From Macrocystis pyrifera (Eukaryota; Sar; Phaeophyceae; Laminariales; Laminariaceae): a stretch of 64,000 nt of DNA. The notes below the pieces were generated by a model. That model saw only the letters and a program-made list of their open reading frames with translations. It made no database searches and was not told the DNA's origin. How positions within the stretch are numbered: position 1 is the stretch's first letter; each line of letters begins with the position of its first letter. Positions 10,738 to 21,709 of this stretch are shown in pieces. The translations under genes were made by a program, and so were the position numbers. The stretch spans positions 186,001 through 250,000 of the forward strand of contig JASSKH010000040.1 of the NCBI GenBank assembly GCA_031763025.1, in the 5' to 3' direction.

Positions 10738-11006
10738 CTATGCCGTTCGTCTAAGGCGAGACGCCTCTTTTAGGCGCCGTGCGAAGAGCTGTCTATTGGT
10801 TGGCAGTTTGCGGAAGAAGAAAGAAGAAAAGGTTATTTGGCTGTTTGGCGAAGAAGAAAGAAGAAAGGTTGTTTGGCTATTCGGCTGTTTCAAAGAAGAA
10901 GGGCTGTTTGCGAAGAGCTGTCTATCAGGCGGTCTGTCTGCCAAGAGCTAGCAAGTGACAACGACCTCAAAAATCGTAATTATAGTTGTATTTATATATA
11001 TATATA

Positions 11007-11331
11007 TTTTCATCATCACTTTTTTACTTTCCAGCCAAACTCGTAGGAGGTTTTACCCTCGACGATCTTCTGGACAAGCCGTGGTCACAGGTGTCGTCCC
11101 TTCTTCCCCCCGGTACGTGCCTTTATTTTTTGTCCCGCATAGGGTTCAGCATTCCCACTGTTCGTCGATTTTCATCGAATGAATGTAGCTAACTCACGCC
11201 CTCTCGCGCTTTCCGCGTATCATTTTTTTATGCAAGAAAAAGTCCCTACGAGCATGCACTCGGTGAGATTTGAACCCCCGAAATTGGTCTTGATAGGCAC
11301 GCGGACCACCTACCAAGCCACCGGGGACGCC
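11007..11331 (-). mobile_element. SINE family S, copy a
   Basis: tRNA-like head on the minus strand (GGCGTCCCCGGTGGCTTGG, B box GGTTCAAATC), then the family body (CTTGCATAAAAAAATGAT, GAAAATCGACGA, CACGTACCGGGGGG, GACACCTGTGACCACGG, TCGTCGAGGGTAAAACC) and an AT-rich tail that runs into TATATATA at 10994. It has no coding capacity. Internal RNA polymerase III promoter boxes are expected to drive it, and LINE machinery would be needed for mobility. Confidence 0.88.
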
Positions 11332-11385
11332 TGGGGGGTATCGCTGTTTGCAGTGCGGGGTCAACATTTTTACAGATGGGTGCTA

Positions 11386-11490
11386 TTACGGGGGGCCATA
11401 GTTAACAGGACCAAATATTGTTAGTAAAAATAGGGAAATATATAGGGTTTTGTGTGTACGGTAGGTCCTATTAACTATGGACCACCGTAA
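11386..11490. mobile_element. 105-bp MITE, copy 2
   Basis: Same ends (TTACGGGGGGCCATAGTTAA and inverse) with TA on both sides, and the same orientation and core as the 9014 copy (CAAATATTGTTAGTAAAAAT). It lies 54 bp outside the head of the SINE at 11007-11331. Confidence 0.85.
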
Positions 11491-11621
11491 TAGTTTGAAT
11501 TCTGTCATATCTTGATGGTGTTCAAGCAAATACCCGCGACAGCGTGTGTGGTACGACGTGTAAACGCCCAGGTTTAAGTTTTAGGGTAAAATCGTATGAT
11601 TTTATATTGTAATGTTATTGC

Positions 11622-11995
11622 TGTGGGGAGGACCCCCAGGTTCGACTCGACATCTGTGGCACTTCCCTTTCTTAGAGGGTGTAGCGTGTAGGACACGCCA
11701 GGTTTTGGTATAGGATCGGTACGGACGATCTCACGAACAACCATCAACGATGATGGAAGAGGAAGAGAGAGTGTGTGCGAGGCACGGGCCTTGCATTCCA
11801 ATCCGCAGTGACTACTTGTCACGGGACAATGTCACTCTGCTGACGACATCTCTGCTGACGACAACAAATAGTCATGGAATATGGATGACCACAGTCGTAC
11901 AATAAGATATACGGATATCCACGACCTCGGCGAATGGTGGGACCTCCGCGGGACAATACCCATGCGACGGTCTGGTCGAGAACCTGGAACCCACA
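11622..11995 (-). repeat. 3-prime LTR of G1 (374 bp)
   Basis: Reads TGTGGGTTCCAGG to CCTCCCCACA on the minus strand. It is preceded on that strand by ATTGGGGGGCGA, and the same tract sits before the 3-prime LTR of the small element at 56170. Confidence 0.92.
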
Positions 11996-12007
11996 TCGCC
12001 CCCCAAT
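11996..12007 (-). promoter_or_regulatory. Polypurine tract of G1
   Basis: Minus-strand ATTGGGGGGCGA abuts the 3-prime LTR. The identical tract at 56158-56169 supports its role as primer for plus-strand DNA synthesis. Confidence 0.75.
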
Positions 12008-12315
12008 GTTTGATCGCGTAATACTGGAGAACCCAGTACCGCTTTTGAACATTTATGAAGAGTGACAGGTTTGTGGCTTTCTACCATTCAAGGCATTGTA
12101 CAGCAGTAGTTGATGTATAAGCTTTGCACTTTTTCATCTAGTCATGTCACCCCTTGCGTAGTAAAAACCACGGGCTTGTATGATCATGATTTGACTTGCT
12201 AGTGTGTCAGTCATATACTACGAAATATCAACTACTAGTGGGATATGTTTATGTCCTTCGCATGCGCGCTTGCATGGTTCAGGATTAACATACACAACGA
12301 AAATTAAACCTTTTA

Positions 12316-13135
12316 TAACGCACGATGGCATACGAAACCACGTGTAACGAACGATGGGATACAAATTCATGTATCAGGCATACAATGGTATACGAAACCA
12401 CGTATGACGAGTGAGTTATGGTATACAAAACCATGACTAATACAATGGTATACGAAACCATGTATAACAAGTGATGGTATACAAAACCATGTACACTATG
12501 ATGTACGGAATCATGTATACTTACGATGGTATACAAAACCATGTATACTATGGTGTACGGAACCACGTACACTTACGATGGTATGCAAAACCATGTGCAC
12601 TATGGTGTACGGAACCATGTACACTTACGAGGGTATAAAAAACCATGTATACTATGGTGTACGGAACCATGTATATTAATGATGGTATACAGAACCATGT
12701 ATACTATGGTGTACGGAACCATGTGTACCTAAAATGGTACTCAAAACTGTGTATACTATGGTGTACGGAACCATGTATACGTAATGATATACAAAACCAT
12801 TCATGATATGGTATACGAAACCATTCATACCATGGTATACTGACCCATGTATGTGTGTTATGGTATACGGAATCATGTGTACGTAGTGATGATATACGAA
12901 CTCAATCATTCTATTTTCTGGATGTATGTTGTATGGTGTACGAAACCATGAAAACATAATGATGGTATATACGGAACGATCTATACAATGGTATACGAAA
13001 CCATGTACTTTGAATGATTGATGGTATACTTAACCATTGTATATAATCTTGCATCACTAACAATGGTATACAAAACCATTCATACCCAACGATGGTATGG
13101 TGCCTTTTTAATGGTATACGAAACCATTCATATCG
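12316..13135. repeat. Hairpin satellite, ATGGTATACNNAACCAT type
   Basis: Around 25-30 copies of an imperfect 17-nt palindrome (ATGGT, about 7 nt, ACCAT, often extended to GGTATAC/GTATACC), spaced about 24-35 bp with variable linkers. Both ATGGTATACAAAACCAT and ATGGTGTACGGAACCAT variants alternate in 12480-12790. It lies between the integrase and the 3-prime LTR of G1. Short ORFs rich in HGSVYHH or YTMVYG are by-products. Confidence 0.85.
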
Positions 13136-13139
13136 AACA

Positions 13140-14451
13140 ATGATATGTGCCTTTGACGACATTCCAGCTTTTCTCGACGTTTCACAGTGTGTATATGGAA
13201 CGATTGCTTGCAAGCTTTGGTACACACAAACTGAAGAGAATTAAATGTACTCAATGACAATTTTGTCAGAGGGCTTTGCATGCAGGGTGCGCAACAAACG
13301 ATACGAACGTTTAGGTTGATCAACCAATTTTTTAAAACGATTAAAAAAAATAAACAATAAAATCTGCATGTCTTGACAACGGTGTGGTTGTGACAATAAC
13401 GGTGCAGTATAACGGACTGCAGGTGCATGGTGAACGATACGACGACAACATGTCTCCTCAGTCAGACAAGGCATCATCGACTTTTTGAGCAAGTACATGT
13501 TTGCGATTCAGTGAAAACACTGGAATCGACTTATAACGAGTTGATAGTACGAACTATCTATACAGTTGACGATCCGTACAAGAGACATTCGGACAGTCAT
13601 TGACGATTGACTGCAGACAGAGCACTCACGAAAACGCAGTAAAACAAGCGGGGACTCATAATGTGCCCGAGGATATATGACTTTGGATTGTGCAACTCAC
13701 GCGCACGGTTGCCTCTCCTCGGTCAAATCCAACGGAACGATTCCGACACTAGAGAATACATTATCCATGTATCCAGGAATCCCTAGTGTCTCGCACACAG
13801 AGACTGATGGAAAGAACACCGTGTCTCTTCCACCTAAAACGATTAAGAAAACGTTCATTACTTGATTGAATAACCACACACACGTGCATACTTTAAAGTA
13901 TATGAGCACTGTGCGCGGCTATTGTAGTCAAATAACCCAATAATAACGCACAAGTGTATACTCTTGGTATATGCACACCCCTGCATGACTACTAGTTGAA
14001 CGCTTTATTCCTACTTGTACGTCTCAAACTCTATAGCAAATTACCACGATTAAAATGCTATCATTTCGCGTGGGGCACATTCACACGAAGTAACAAAACA
14101 CAATCCACACTGGTATCTCAACGATATACCGGGACACTGGCTGTTGGGGTTCAGCATTTAGGTGTCTGACCATGACTTGGTTCGTGGGCACTACTCCACA
14201 AACGATATCTCCCAAGCATCCACAAGACAACTGCACGTGAGGTTGCGAATCACGTGTTAAACGACCCACTAAGGAACAAACGATATCTGGCCAGATATTT
14301 ATATGGTAGTGGGGTGTGGTGCGACGGTGCTGACTACAAGTACTCCCAGGGCTATAGCGACGTCGACAACGAACGATACTGGGGCTTGTGTCAGGGTTAC
14401 GAGGCGACGACGTCTCGCTTACGTTTGGGACGATCAAATGCATGCGGATCT
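13140..14451. other. G1 interior, no recognised gene
   Basis: AT-balanced sequence with many ACGA/AACGA motifs between the hairpin satellite and the integrase stop. Only short ORFs are present and none matches a known family. It is 3-prime of the integrase in element orientation. Confidence 0.5.
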
Positions 14452-15840
14452 TCAGCTAGGATCCTCGTACGATACGCTCTGATCATCTTGTGGCACGATG
14501 TTGCCACGTCTCCAAATACCAAAACTAGACGGTTTATCTTTCACGAGAAAGTGGTATTGGAAATTAGTCGGCGAAGCTTTACCAAGGCCACGCTTATGAC
14601 TTTCAAAAGCTTCAATAGCATACGGGCCGATGTGCACGGTGAGCACAGAGCCGTCTAAGTCAGGTAGCGGCAACGTTGTTCTCACAAGGAACTCATCCAG
14701 TGCTGTAAAATCCGGTACTGAGTTAGACGCGTCATTATGGTATGCCTTCATACGACCAAAATGAACTGATGTTTCCGCAAGTTCGCCATCTCTCGCAACA
14801 CGATAAATTACGGGTGATAGTTGGGAACGAACAGTAAATGGACCACGCCAGGGACTAATAAGTTTGGGGTTCGGTCCATCAGCAACGGTATAGGGGCGGT
14901 GTACGAACACCTGATTTCCCTGCTGATATTGCGGAAAGGACAATTTCTCGTTAGTTTCTGTCTGCGTGTCGGTACGTTCCTGTAAATTGCGACGAGCAAT
15001 TTCGTAAGCGAGTTGCAGGTTTTCAATGGTACGACGGGAGTATTCCAATCGTGTTCCAGAACCAGACGTACACGGGACGCCGAGAATAATGTCAACGGTT
15101 AACGAAGCTCTACGGCCGAACATTAAAAAATGTGGGGTGTCTTCGAGCGTTTTGTTATAGGCTGTGTTGTGCGCGAGCTGAATAAACGGTAGTAATTCTG
15201 CCCAATTGTCGTATTTAACGTTTACGTACATCGCCAACATGTTGTGCAAGGTAATACGCACACGCTCTAAGACGGGGTTGCTTTGTGGGCGGTACGCTGA
15301 CGTGCGCGTCTTTTTGAACCCATACCTGTATACGGCTTGCAACTCCTTGACAAGTTAATTCTCAAACTCGCTACCTTGGTCCGAATGCAAAGTTTCCGGA
15401 GCAGAGACAACGGAGAACACGTGTTCTCGAAGAACTCGGGCGATTGTGGCGGTTGATTAGTCACTAATCGCGACCATCACGAGAAAATGAGTCGTGTGGT
15501 CAATCACGGACATGATGTACTTCGAGTAATTCGACGACGATTTTACTCGCCCAGGCCAGGGTGTACACATGAAACGGACGGAAAAAGGACGATGCTCAAC
15601 ATGTACGTCAGAGGACAGTAATACGTCTTGCAATGTTGGTTCGAAAATGGCATCGAATTGCGTGGTTTCATCTTTGTACATAGACAGCCACTGAACCACG
15701 GTCTCGGGTTTAATGAGCGTAGCTTTCGAAGCTAGATGACCACCGAACGCTGGCAGATCACGGTACGGGTCATTCCCGGAGAGTGGTGGGTGCACGATTT
15801 GGTCACCGAACGAACTGCTCTCTTGCAGATATATACGCAT
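14452..15840 (-). pseudogene. Ty3/gypsy integrase, interrupted by two stops
   Basis: One minus-strand frame runs the whole length with TAA codons near 15457 and 15357. Upstream is a degenerate zinc-binding part (FGGHL, cysteines not evident). The catalytic core follows: Asp in MSVIDHTTHF, Asp in LHSDQGSEF, Glu in NPVLERVR, then WAELLPFIQLAHNTAYN, typical of gypsy integrases. The C-terminal part has the GPY/F-like SPWRGPFTV and ends near 14452 with a weakly chromodomain-like YHFLVKD. All three DDE residues survive but the stops prevent a full protein. It lies in element G1 in the sense orientation; no RT or RNase H was found upstream. Confidence 0.85.
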
Positions 15841-16011
15841 ATAACGATTGGAATAGTGCGGTTTCGTTCAAACGGTTTGTGGCTCATCGAGTACTAGATT
15901 TAATCGTTGGAAACGGGAACGGTAACAACTGTTTTCACCTATTCGATGTACGGATCGAACTCAACACATTGTTCTTCCAGAAACATTCTGGGTTCATCAA
16001 CGAAAACACGG

Positions 16012-16420
16012 AAACAGCGACAACGCTGGATGCGTAACAGCGACAACGCTGTATTAGAAACCACGGAAACAGCGACAACACTGTGTGCGGAACAGCGACA
16101 ACGCTGTATGATGAACAGCGACAACGCTGTTGGAGGAACAGCAACGATGCTGTAAAATTAACAGCGACAACGCTGTATGATGAACAGCGACAACGCTGTT
16201 GGAGGAACAGCAACGATGCTGTAAAATTAACAGCGACAACGCCGTATGCGGAACAGCGACAACGCTGTTTGAGGAACAGCAACAATCCTGTAATAAAAGA
16301 GGAACAACGACAACGCTGTCTGAGCAACAGCGACAACGCTGTTTGAGGAACAGCAACGATGCTGTAAGAAGAACAGCGACAACACTGTTTGAGAAGCAGC
16401 GACGACGCTGTATCAGCGAA
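16012..16420. repeat. Hairpin satellite, ACAGCGACAACGCTGT type
   Basis: About 17 copies of a 16-nt hairpin (6-bp stem ACAGCG/CGCTGT, 4-nt loop ACAA) at 21-31 bp spacing. Some copies read ACAGCAACGATGCTGT, with compensating changes in both arms (GCA...TGC), which suggests pairing rather than sequence is kept. It lies just upstream, on the element strand, of the integrase of G1. Confidence 0.88.
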
Positions 16421-16479
16421 TATTTCGCTCTACGAGGATTGAGAGGAGCTCTGAATGGTGCGTGGCTAGCCAAACGGTA

Positions 16480-19400
16480 GAGTCTTTCCCTCAGACGCTG
16501 TGGGAATATAACTTACGGCCACCACTCCAAGCAAACGTTAATTCTCCACTACGTCAAACGCTCGGTATTATGTATAGGGAAACAAAAAAAACAATATTCC
16601 CTTTTATATGCTGAACGGTAAAGTTGGAAGTCTGAAGAACGATACTCCAACGATTTAGCATACTAAAAATATACATGTCTAATTGTGATATGGATGGGTC
16701 ATGAGGTTGATGATCAACAATCATCGCACCGTCCTTCTCAATAGAGTACGCTCGCCATTAATAGTAAGCGAGTGCGACAACGGTTTCATATCAATACATG
16801 TATGTACGATACCTGACTCTAGTAATAATAAGGATCTTGAACACGGAAGCCACCATCAGTAAACGCTTGATGTGGGCAAACGCGTATTTTGTGCGTTGTC
16901 CAGGCTTTGTAATATGTGTCCGGGCAGCAACATCCTTATGTACCGGCGAGTTCAGCGAGCGGTGCGGTTACTTCGGCGAACTTTGACAACGAACCGCCGT
17001 GAGACATTAACCACACATAAAAACAAAACGACAATCTTTGGTGCAAATGGGGTTTGACAGCTTTTCGAGGGCTTGCCACGATTCCCCCAACTGGTATACT
17101 CATCGAGCAGAATTTACGTGGCCTAAATATACGACCGATTTAAGACCATCCGCTAATTTCGACGGCTACTAGTTGTTTGCCGAGCTACGAACACGGTCGT
17201 CAAAGATTGAAACTTTCGAGTTGTGGACAAACACGGGAGTTGCCCACGACAATTAACACCTCGACAATACGTATGGCTCAACGATATTTGTGCCATTTTG
17301 TGAAGACTCACAGATCATTCAGTGCTACGAACACCACACGGTGTAAATGTGTAGGAGAGTGCTTGCCACAAAAATGTGGTAGAATAGCTGTGATCGGGGG
17401 GAACGACAACGTGCCAGTAAGCGCTCTGTACAACAGTCGCGCTGATGGAACTGGGCACCGCCGACCATGGCAATGCTGTACTCGAGAAAACGGGGGAAAG
17501 GGAACACTGTTCCGGCCGTGACACACTTGCCAAACTCCGCTCGAGACAACGAAAAGAAAACGAGATAATAGTTGCGCAGATATCTTAATTTAGTTGCTGA
17601 CTATTGATCATCAAGAACGTGGAGTCAACAAGTACTTTAGACAACGGTGCTACGATTTCAGCACACACAGCCGCAATTATGCCGGTCGGTGTTACGGATG
17701 ATTCTGCTGCTATGACAGTCTGCACGTGCAGTTGAGCTGGAGACGCTACCGAAACACTTGACGACGAATTTGACAATCTCTGCACCTATACACGTATGTA
17801 CAGGGTAAGATACTCGGAAGATGGATTAGCTATTGATATAGCAACCAAACCATCTATAATTATTGCTAGCCATGTGAAAACGGTGCGAGTTACGATAGCT
17901 CGCTCTTCGCAGAACACCTCATTTTCTGATAGCACTCACAGTTAAATGACCACATCATGATACCTGTAACGGTTTTACATATATATGTAACGTGCCAACG
18001 ATGGCTGCGCCACAAATCATCATAATTTCGCAAACTTTCGGCATGTTGTACATACTTCAGCACGTGTTTCCATGCGCTGCTGAAAGTGAGACGACTGGTG
18101 CTGTACGGCGAGGAATATCGCCTAATGTAACAGATAGTGACATAATATGCCACGACTTCAAGCGTCCAACGATTTACGGCACGCAACGAAGTGCACATTG
18201 GTGGGCCACGGAGCGTTTATGTCATGCATCCAACGTGTACCGCACAAGCTACTTACTTGTACGTACGAGTACTGTTGTACAGGTAAATATGAATGTGAGT
18301 CAGTCTGATAGACTACCTCCTATATTCGGCCAACGACGAGTTTTATACTGCTGTATTAACTCACTGTCGAACTAGTGGTAGTGGTCCCTCAATCCATACA
18401 GCAGTAGTGTAAGTACTACGTAGTACTCTGTAGTGACAATACGATTGCCAAAATGCGGTGAGATTGCGACATACAATATCGTTCTGCGGTACTGTTTTTT
18501 GGACTGTATGAGGGTTTCTTTGCTCTTTCTGTCGACCAAATCGAACAGGACGGAAATCCGCGAACATATTTATGCGATAAGCAATTGAATGGCGCAATTA
18601 TTTTCCAAAGAACCAAAGAAAATCGTAAAAATACGAGACGAAACGGAAAAAATAAAAACATAAATCGACCACCAGGCAGACTGACTGTACGAGTACGACG
18701 CGTACACGAGTACGTACGAGTACCTGAACGAGAGTCAATTAATAGCGATGGTGCCGAGTACGGAATGCGCCTATCACATCATGCTGTTGCATGGGGACCG
18801 AGTCGAGCTGAATGGTACACACGAATACCATTTATCAAGCAAGACGGCTGCCTGATATTTCGTACTGACCTTGTACGTTCGGTCGCGCATACGCGACAAG
18901 CTCCTCTTCGCGGCATTCTGTTTTATTTTTATTTAGTCGTTTATGTGTGCAACAACCACGAACTCTCCAACTAGCAGAATAAGAGTTGTTTGCTCAACTT
19001 TGGCCAGACAGGTCAACGTACGAAATATGACCTCTGCATGGGATAGAAAAGGGTACAAACAGCTAGACACTCCACGCAGATCTGCCAAAGAAGTGGCGAT
19101 TACCCGTGCTGCCCCCCCCGTACGAAGGGGAGAGAGCACGTCGGCAGTTGTACTCACGGTGACGAATACAACCACTGCGCTGCTGCGGCCCAGCGACAGC
19201 ACGCGAAACAATGATACGTAACGATTGTACCGACTCTACCTGTGCTTCAAAGTCTTGTGTGTTGTGTTCCCTTGTATGATGCATACAATGAATGGAAAAT
19301 TACGAAATTACCACAACAGAACAAGAAGGAACAGAAGAGATTTTACCAGTCCAACGAACCAATGGTACGTACCTGCCTAACGAGGGCAGAGCGCGGTTAT

Positions 19401-19920
19401 TGGTGGATGAAACTAGGACGGTGTTTCGTCGGTGGTTATACGAAGAACCAGCGCTTATGCTACGTAGCGTTAGCGCTCCAGGTGGGTTCACAGAAGACTC
19501 TGCAGACAAACACCTACCTGAAATCGACAAAACGAAAATATCTACTCGCAGGTAGACATAACGAACGTGTCTGTTTTACTGATACGTACAGCGAAAGAAA
19601 CAAACGACGGTAGGTACGATAGGTCTACTCGCCACCGAAGGCTTACCAACGCGGCTTGAGCATATCGTATACCAGAAGACGGGTAGAACCACGGCCCATA
19701 GCGATTGGAGAGCGTTCTTCGCTTGTCAACGATGAGCGTGGCGAAGGGCGCCTTCCATAGATCGCAACGATGAAAGGGGTAGTTTACTCAGTCTACGAAA
19801 CACTGACTCGTGTCCTCTTTGATTTTTTCTTTCGTGTTTTTCTTCGTACGATGTGAAGAAAAATACCGAACCTCTTGTGTGTTTTCACGAGAAAACAAGA
19901 ACTGCCACAGGCGCGAGCCT
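16480..19920. other. G1 interior where gag and RT would be expected; none seen
   Basis: About 3.4 kb with only short ORFs. Fragments recur in the small LTR element: 17338-17390 (inverted) matches the GGCAAGCACTCTCCTACA part near 55835, and 19363-19420 matches ACGAGGGCAGAGCGC at 55770 in the opposite relative orientation. This implies rearrangement. No RT YxDD-type motif or gag zinc knuckle was found. Confidence 0.5.
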
Positions 19921-19921
19921 T

Positions 19922-19932
19922 CGTCGACGCCA
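19922..19932 (-). promoter_or_regulatory. Primer-binding site of G1
   Basis: Minus-strand TGGCGTCGACG directly after the 5-prime LTR. It is complementary to a tRNA 3-prime end with acceptor strand CGTCGAC, discriminator G and CCA. The same 11 nt, extended further, are present in the small element at 55611. Confidence 0.8.
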
Positions 19933-19934
19933 AA

Positions 19935-20306
19935 TGTGGGGAGGACCCCCAGGTTCGACTCGACATCTGTGGCACTTCCCTTTCTTAGAGGGTGTAGCGT
20001 GTAGGACACGCCAGGTTTTGGTATAGGATCGGTACGGACGATCTCACGAACAACCATCCACGATGATGGAAGAGGAAGAGAGAGTGTGTGCGAGGCACGG
20101 GCCTTGCATTCCAATCCGCAGTGACTACTTGTCACGGGACAATGTCACTGCTGACGACATCTCTGCTGACGACAACAAATAGTCATGGAATGTGGATGAC
20201 CACAGTCGTACAATAAGATATACGGATATCCACGACCTCGGCGAATGGTGGGACCTCCGCGGGACAATACCCATGCGACGGTCTGGTCGAGAACCTGGAA
20301 CCCACA
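19935..20306 (-). repeat. 5-prime LTR of G1 (372 bp)
   Basis: Near-identical to 11622-11995. On the minus strand it is followed, after TT, by the primer-binding site. Confidence 0.92.
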
Positions 20307-20648
20307 TTGCCCAGCGACACAACATGTTGCTAGTGTCCTGCATTTTGTAGAGGTATCGCAACGCTGCATGATTAGTCACACACTCACAGTACAGTGTTCC
20401 CCCCACAAGTAGGGTCTACAGCAACACGTCTGATTGCGGCATTTCACATATTTACATCTTTGTTTGCGGGTATCTCGTTTTTGAGTTGTTGGGTTGTGTG
20501 TGTAGCACGACCCGCGCCACTTGCTACGTGCTAAAGGCAAGATATTTATTTGCAGACGGAGTAATATACTACGAGTACAGCAGCAGCAGAAGTAGTATGG
20601 TACTGTGAGCTGAGACGAAAACGGTTTACTTGGCACTGCTGTATATGT

Positions 20649-21709
20649 TCATGACGTATGGACTACAGCACATATAGTGGTCGAGGAATACATGGGTTTG
20701 ATGTGGAACCAGATATTCTCGTTGACAAGTAGCTGTTTATTTGCAGTAGCATTTGAGAAGAGGAATTTGCAAGCAGTGCATGCGTGAAAAGAGCGAAACA
20801 CCCAATGCAGACCTAATCGCTCGAATGCACGTCCCAGCCCTTCTGTATGCCTGGTCAATGCCGCGGAGGCGACGTTTGATTTCACCCAGGAGGAATTAGC
20901 TGGATGACCCGAGCTGCGGTGACGCCATGAGACCGAACGGAGAGGCAGCCGGTGCGGACCTTTTTCCCCGAAAGTATCGGCTCCTCCCTGCTCGTGGATT
21001 CCCGCTAGCGATCGAGACAAGTGCAAGCACCGCGCCCCTTCCGGATCCCACTGAACCTCTACTGAGATGGTATCATCCGTAAAAAAAACACAAAGGCTGG
21101 GTCATCCGGCCCTCCCCCGTGCGCTGGCCGCACTACGCACTCTGCCGGCCACTGTGCTATCGGACACCCCGTTGCCTGCGCAACGGTCACGTGCTCTACC
21201 GCGCGGTCTCCCGCCCTCGAGAACGACGCGGATGCTCTCGTGGTGTTACGTTGCGCATGCTGCATCGCAGCTGATATCACGCCCCACCACCCCGGACTAC
21301 CCCTCCACCCAAACTGCAAGCGCAAATCGACGAAAAGGTACTCCCCCAGTACATACCGGTCCCCCCCTGGCCCAACGTCCACCGGTACCCCCACGCGCGC
21401 TATGTGCCTGAACTTGTCGATTTCCGGGAATTGGTGCTTGTCACCGAAGAACGCTTGTGCGCGCTCTGGATCCATGTGGGGTGCTGTCAACGAACCCCCC
21501 AACCATTGCACCACCCTCCCTACCCCCCCTTCCCCCGCCTCGGTTACTCGCGACAAAACTGCCCCAGCCGTCGTAGCTAAAACTCGCACTAAGCTTGCCG
21601 CCTTCACCGATTTCCCCGACACCTTCCCCAACAACCCCTGCGCAACCTCCCAACGCTTCTGATCTTCAACGCGCCGGCCGGATATCGCACCTGTTTGTGA
21701 CAAAATCAC
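20649..21709 (-). pseudogene. DIRS-like reverse transcriptase (D1), frameshifted
   Basis: The 21059-21709 frame contains LRLQFGWRGSPGWWGVI, the RT block typical of DIRS-like elements (FGWxGxPGxx), and ends at FVFFL followed by RMIPSQ and a stop. At 21079-21086 the T run (8 T on the minus strand) is followed by DNA that in another frame reads a TDD catalytic motif, so the frame is broken by homopolymer length just before the active site. Downstream RT sequence continues in 20649-21026. The first palm motif is not visible, suggesting an internal deletion. RNase H and recombinase parts are absent to the left, before G1 begins at 20306. Confidence 0.6.

Larger units (their letters stand above)
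1..10993. repeat. Tandem array of a ~3.3 kb CAG-rich unit (three copies, outer ones partial)
   Basis: The same block order recurs: CAG-rich DNA, a GC-rich part with CxxC codons, a TTTGGCTGTT purine/pyrimidine zone, an OTU-like frame, a poly(G) tract, then AT-rich and CAG-rich DNA. Matching landmarks are the GAAAATATGTACGC site at 204, 6440 and 9784. The distance from copy 2 to copy 3 is 3344 bp. The distance from copy 1 to copy 2 is 5099 bp, which falls to about 3.3 kb once the inserted hAT element and the 0.28-kb LTR-like fragment are removed. Copy 3 stops at 10993, where a SINE tail begins. Copies differ by scattered substitutions and CAG or poly(A) length. The unit may itself be an unrecognised mobile element or a tandemly duplicated gene region. 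Confidence 0.85.
11622..20306 (-). mobile_element. LTR retrotransposon G1 (Ty3/gypsy-type, non-autonomous), 8685 bp
   Basis: Flanking LTRs at 11622-11995 and 19935-20306 begin TGTGGG and end CCCACA and differ by two substitutions and one 2-bp indel. A 4-bp target duplication TTGC lies at 11618-11621 and 20307-20310. A primer-binding site follows the right-hand (5-prime) LTR and a purine tract precedes the left-hand (3-prime) LTR, so the element reads on the minus strand. This agrees with the orientation of the integrase at 14452-15840. No gag, protease, RT or RNase H frame is recognisable. Hairpin arrays occupy 12316-13135 and 16012-16420. It was presumably mobilised in trans and recently. 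Confidence 0.92.

Noticed and set aside
12316..13135. CRISPR array
   Set aside because: Repeats are short, variable, palindromic and irregularly spaced, spacers are not unique, and the DNA is clearly eukaryotic.
12285..13225. Val/Tyr/His-rich ORFs such as HGSVYHSIHG
   Set aside because: By-products of the ATGGTATAC hairpin satellite.
16012..16420. CRISPR-like array at 16 kb
   Set aside because: 16-nt repeats with 5-15-nt linkers that themselves repeat; no cas genes.
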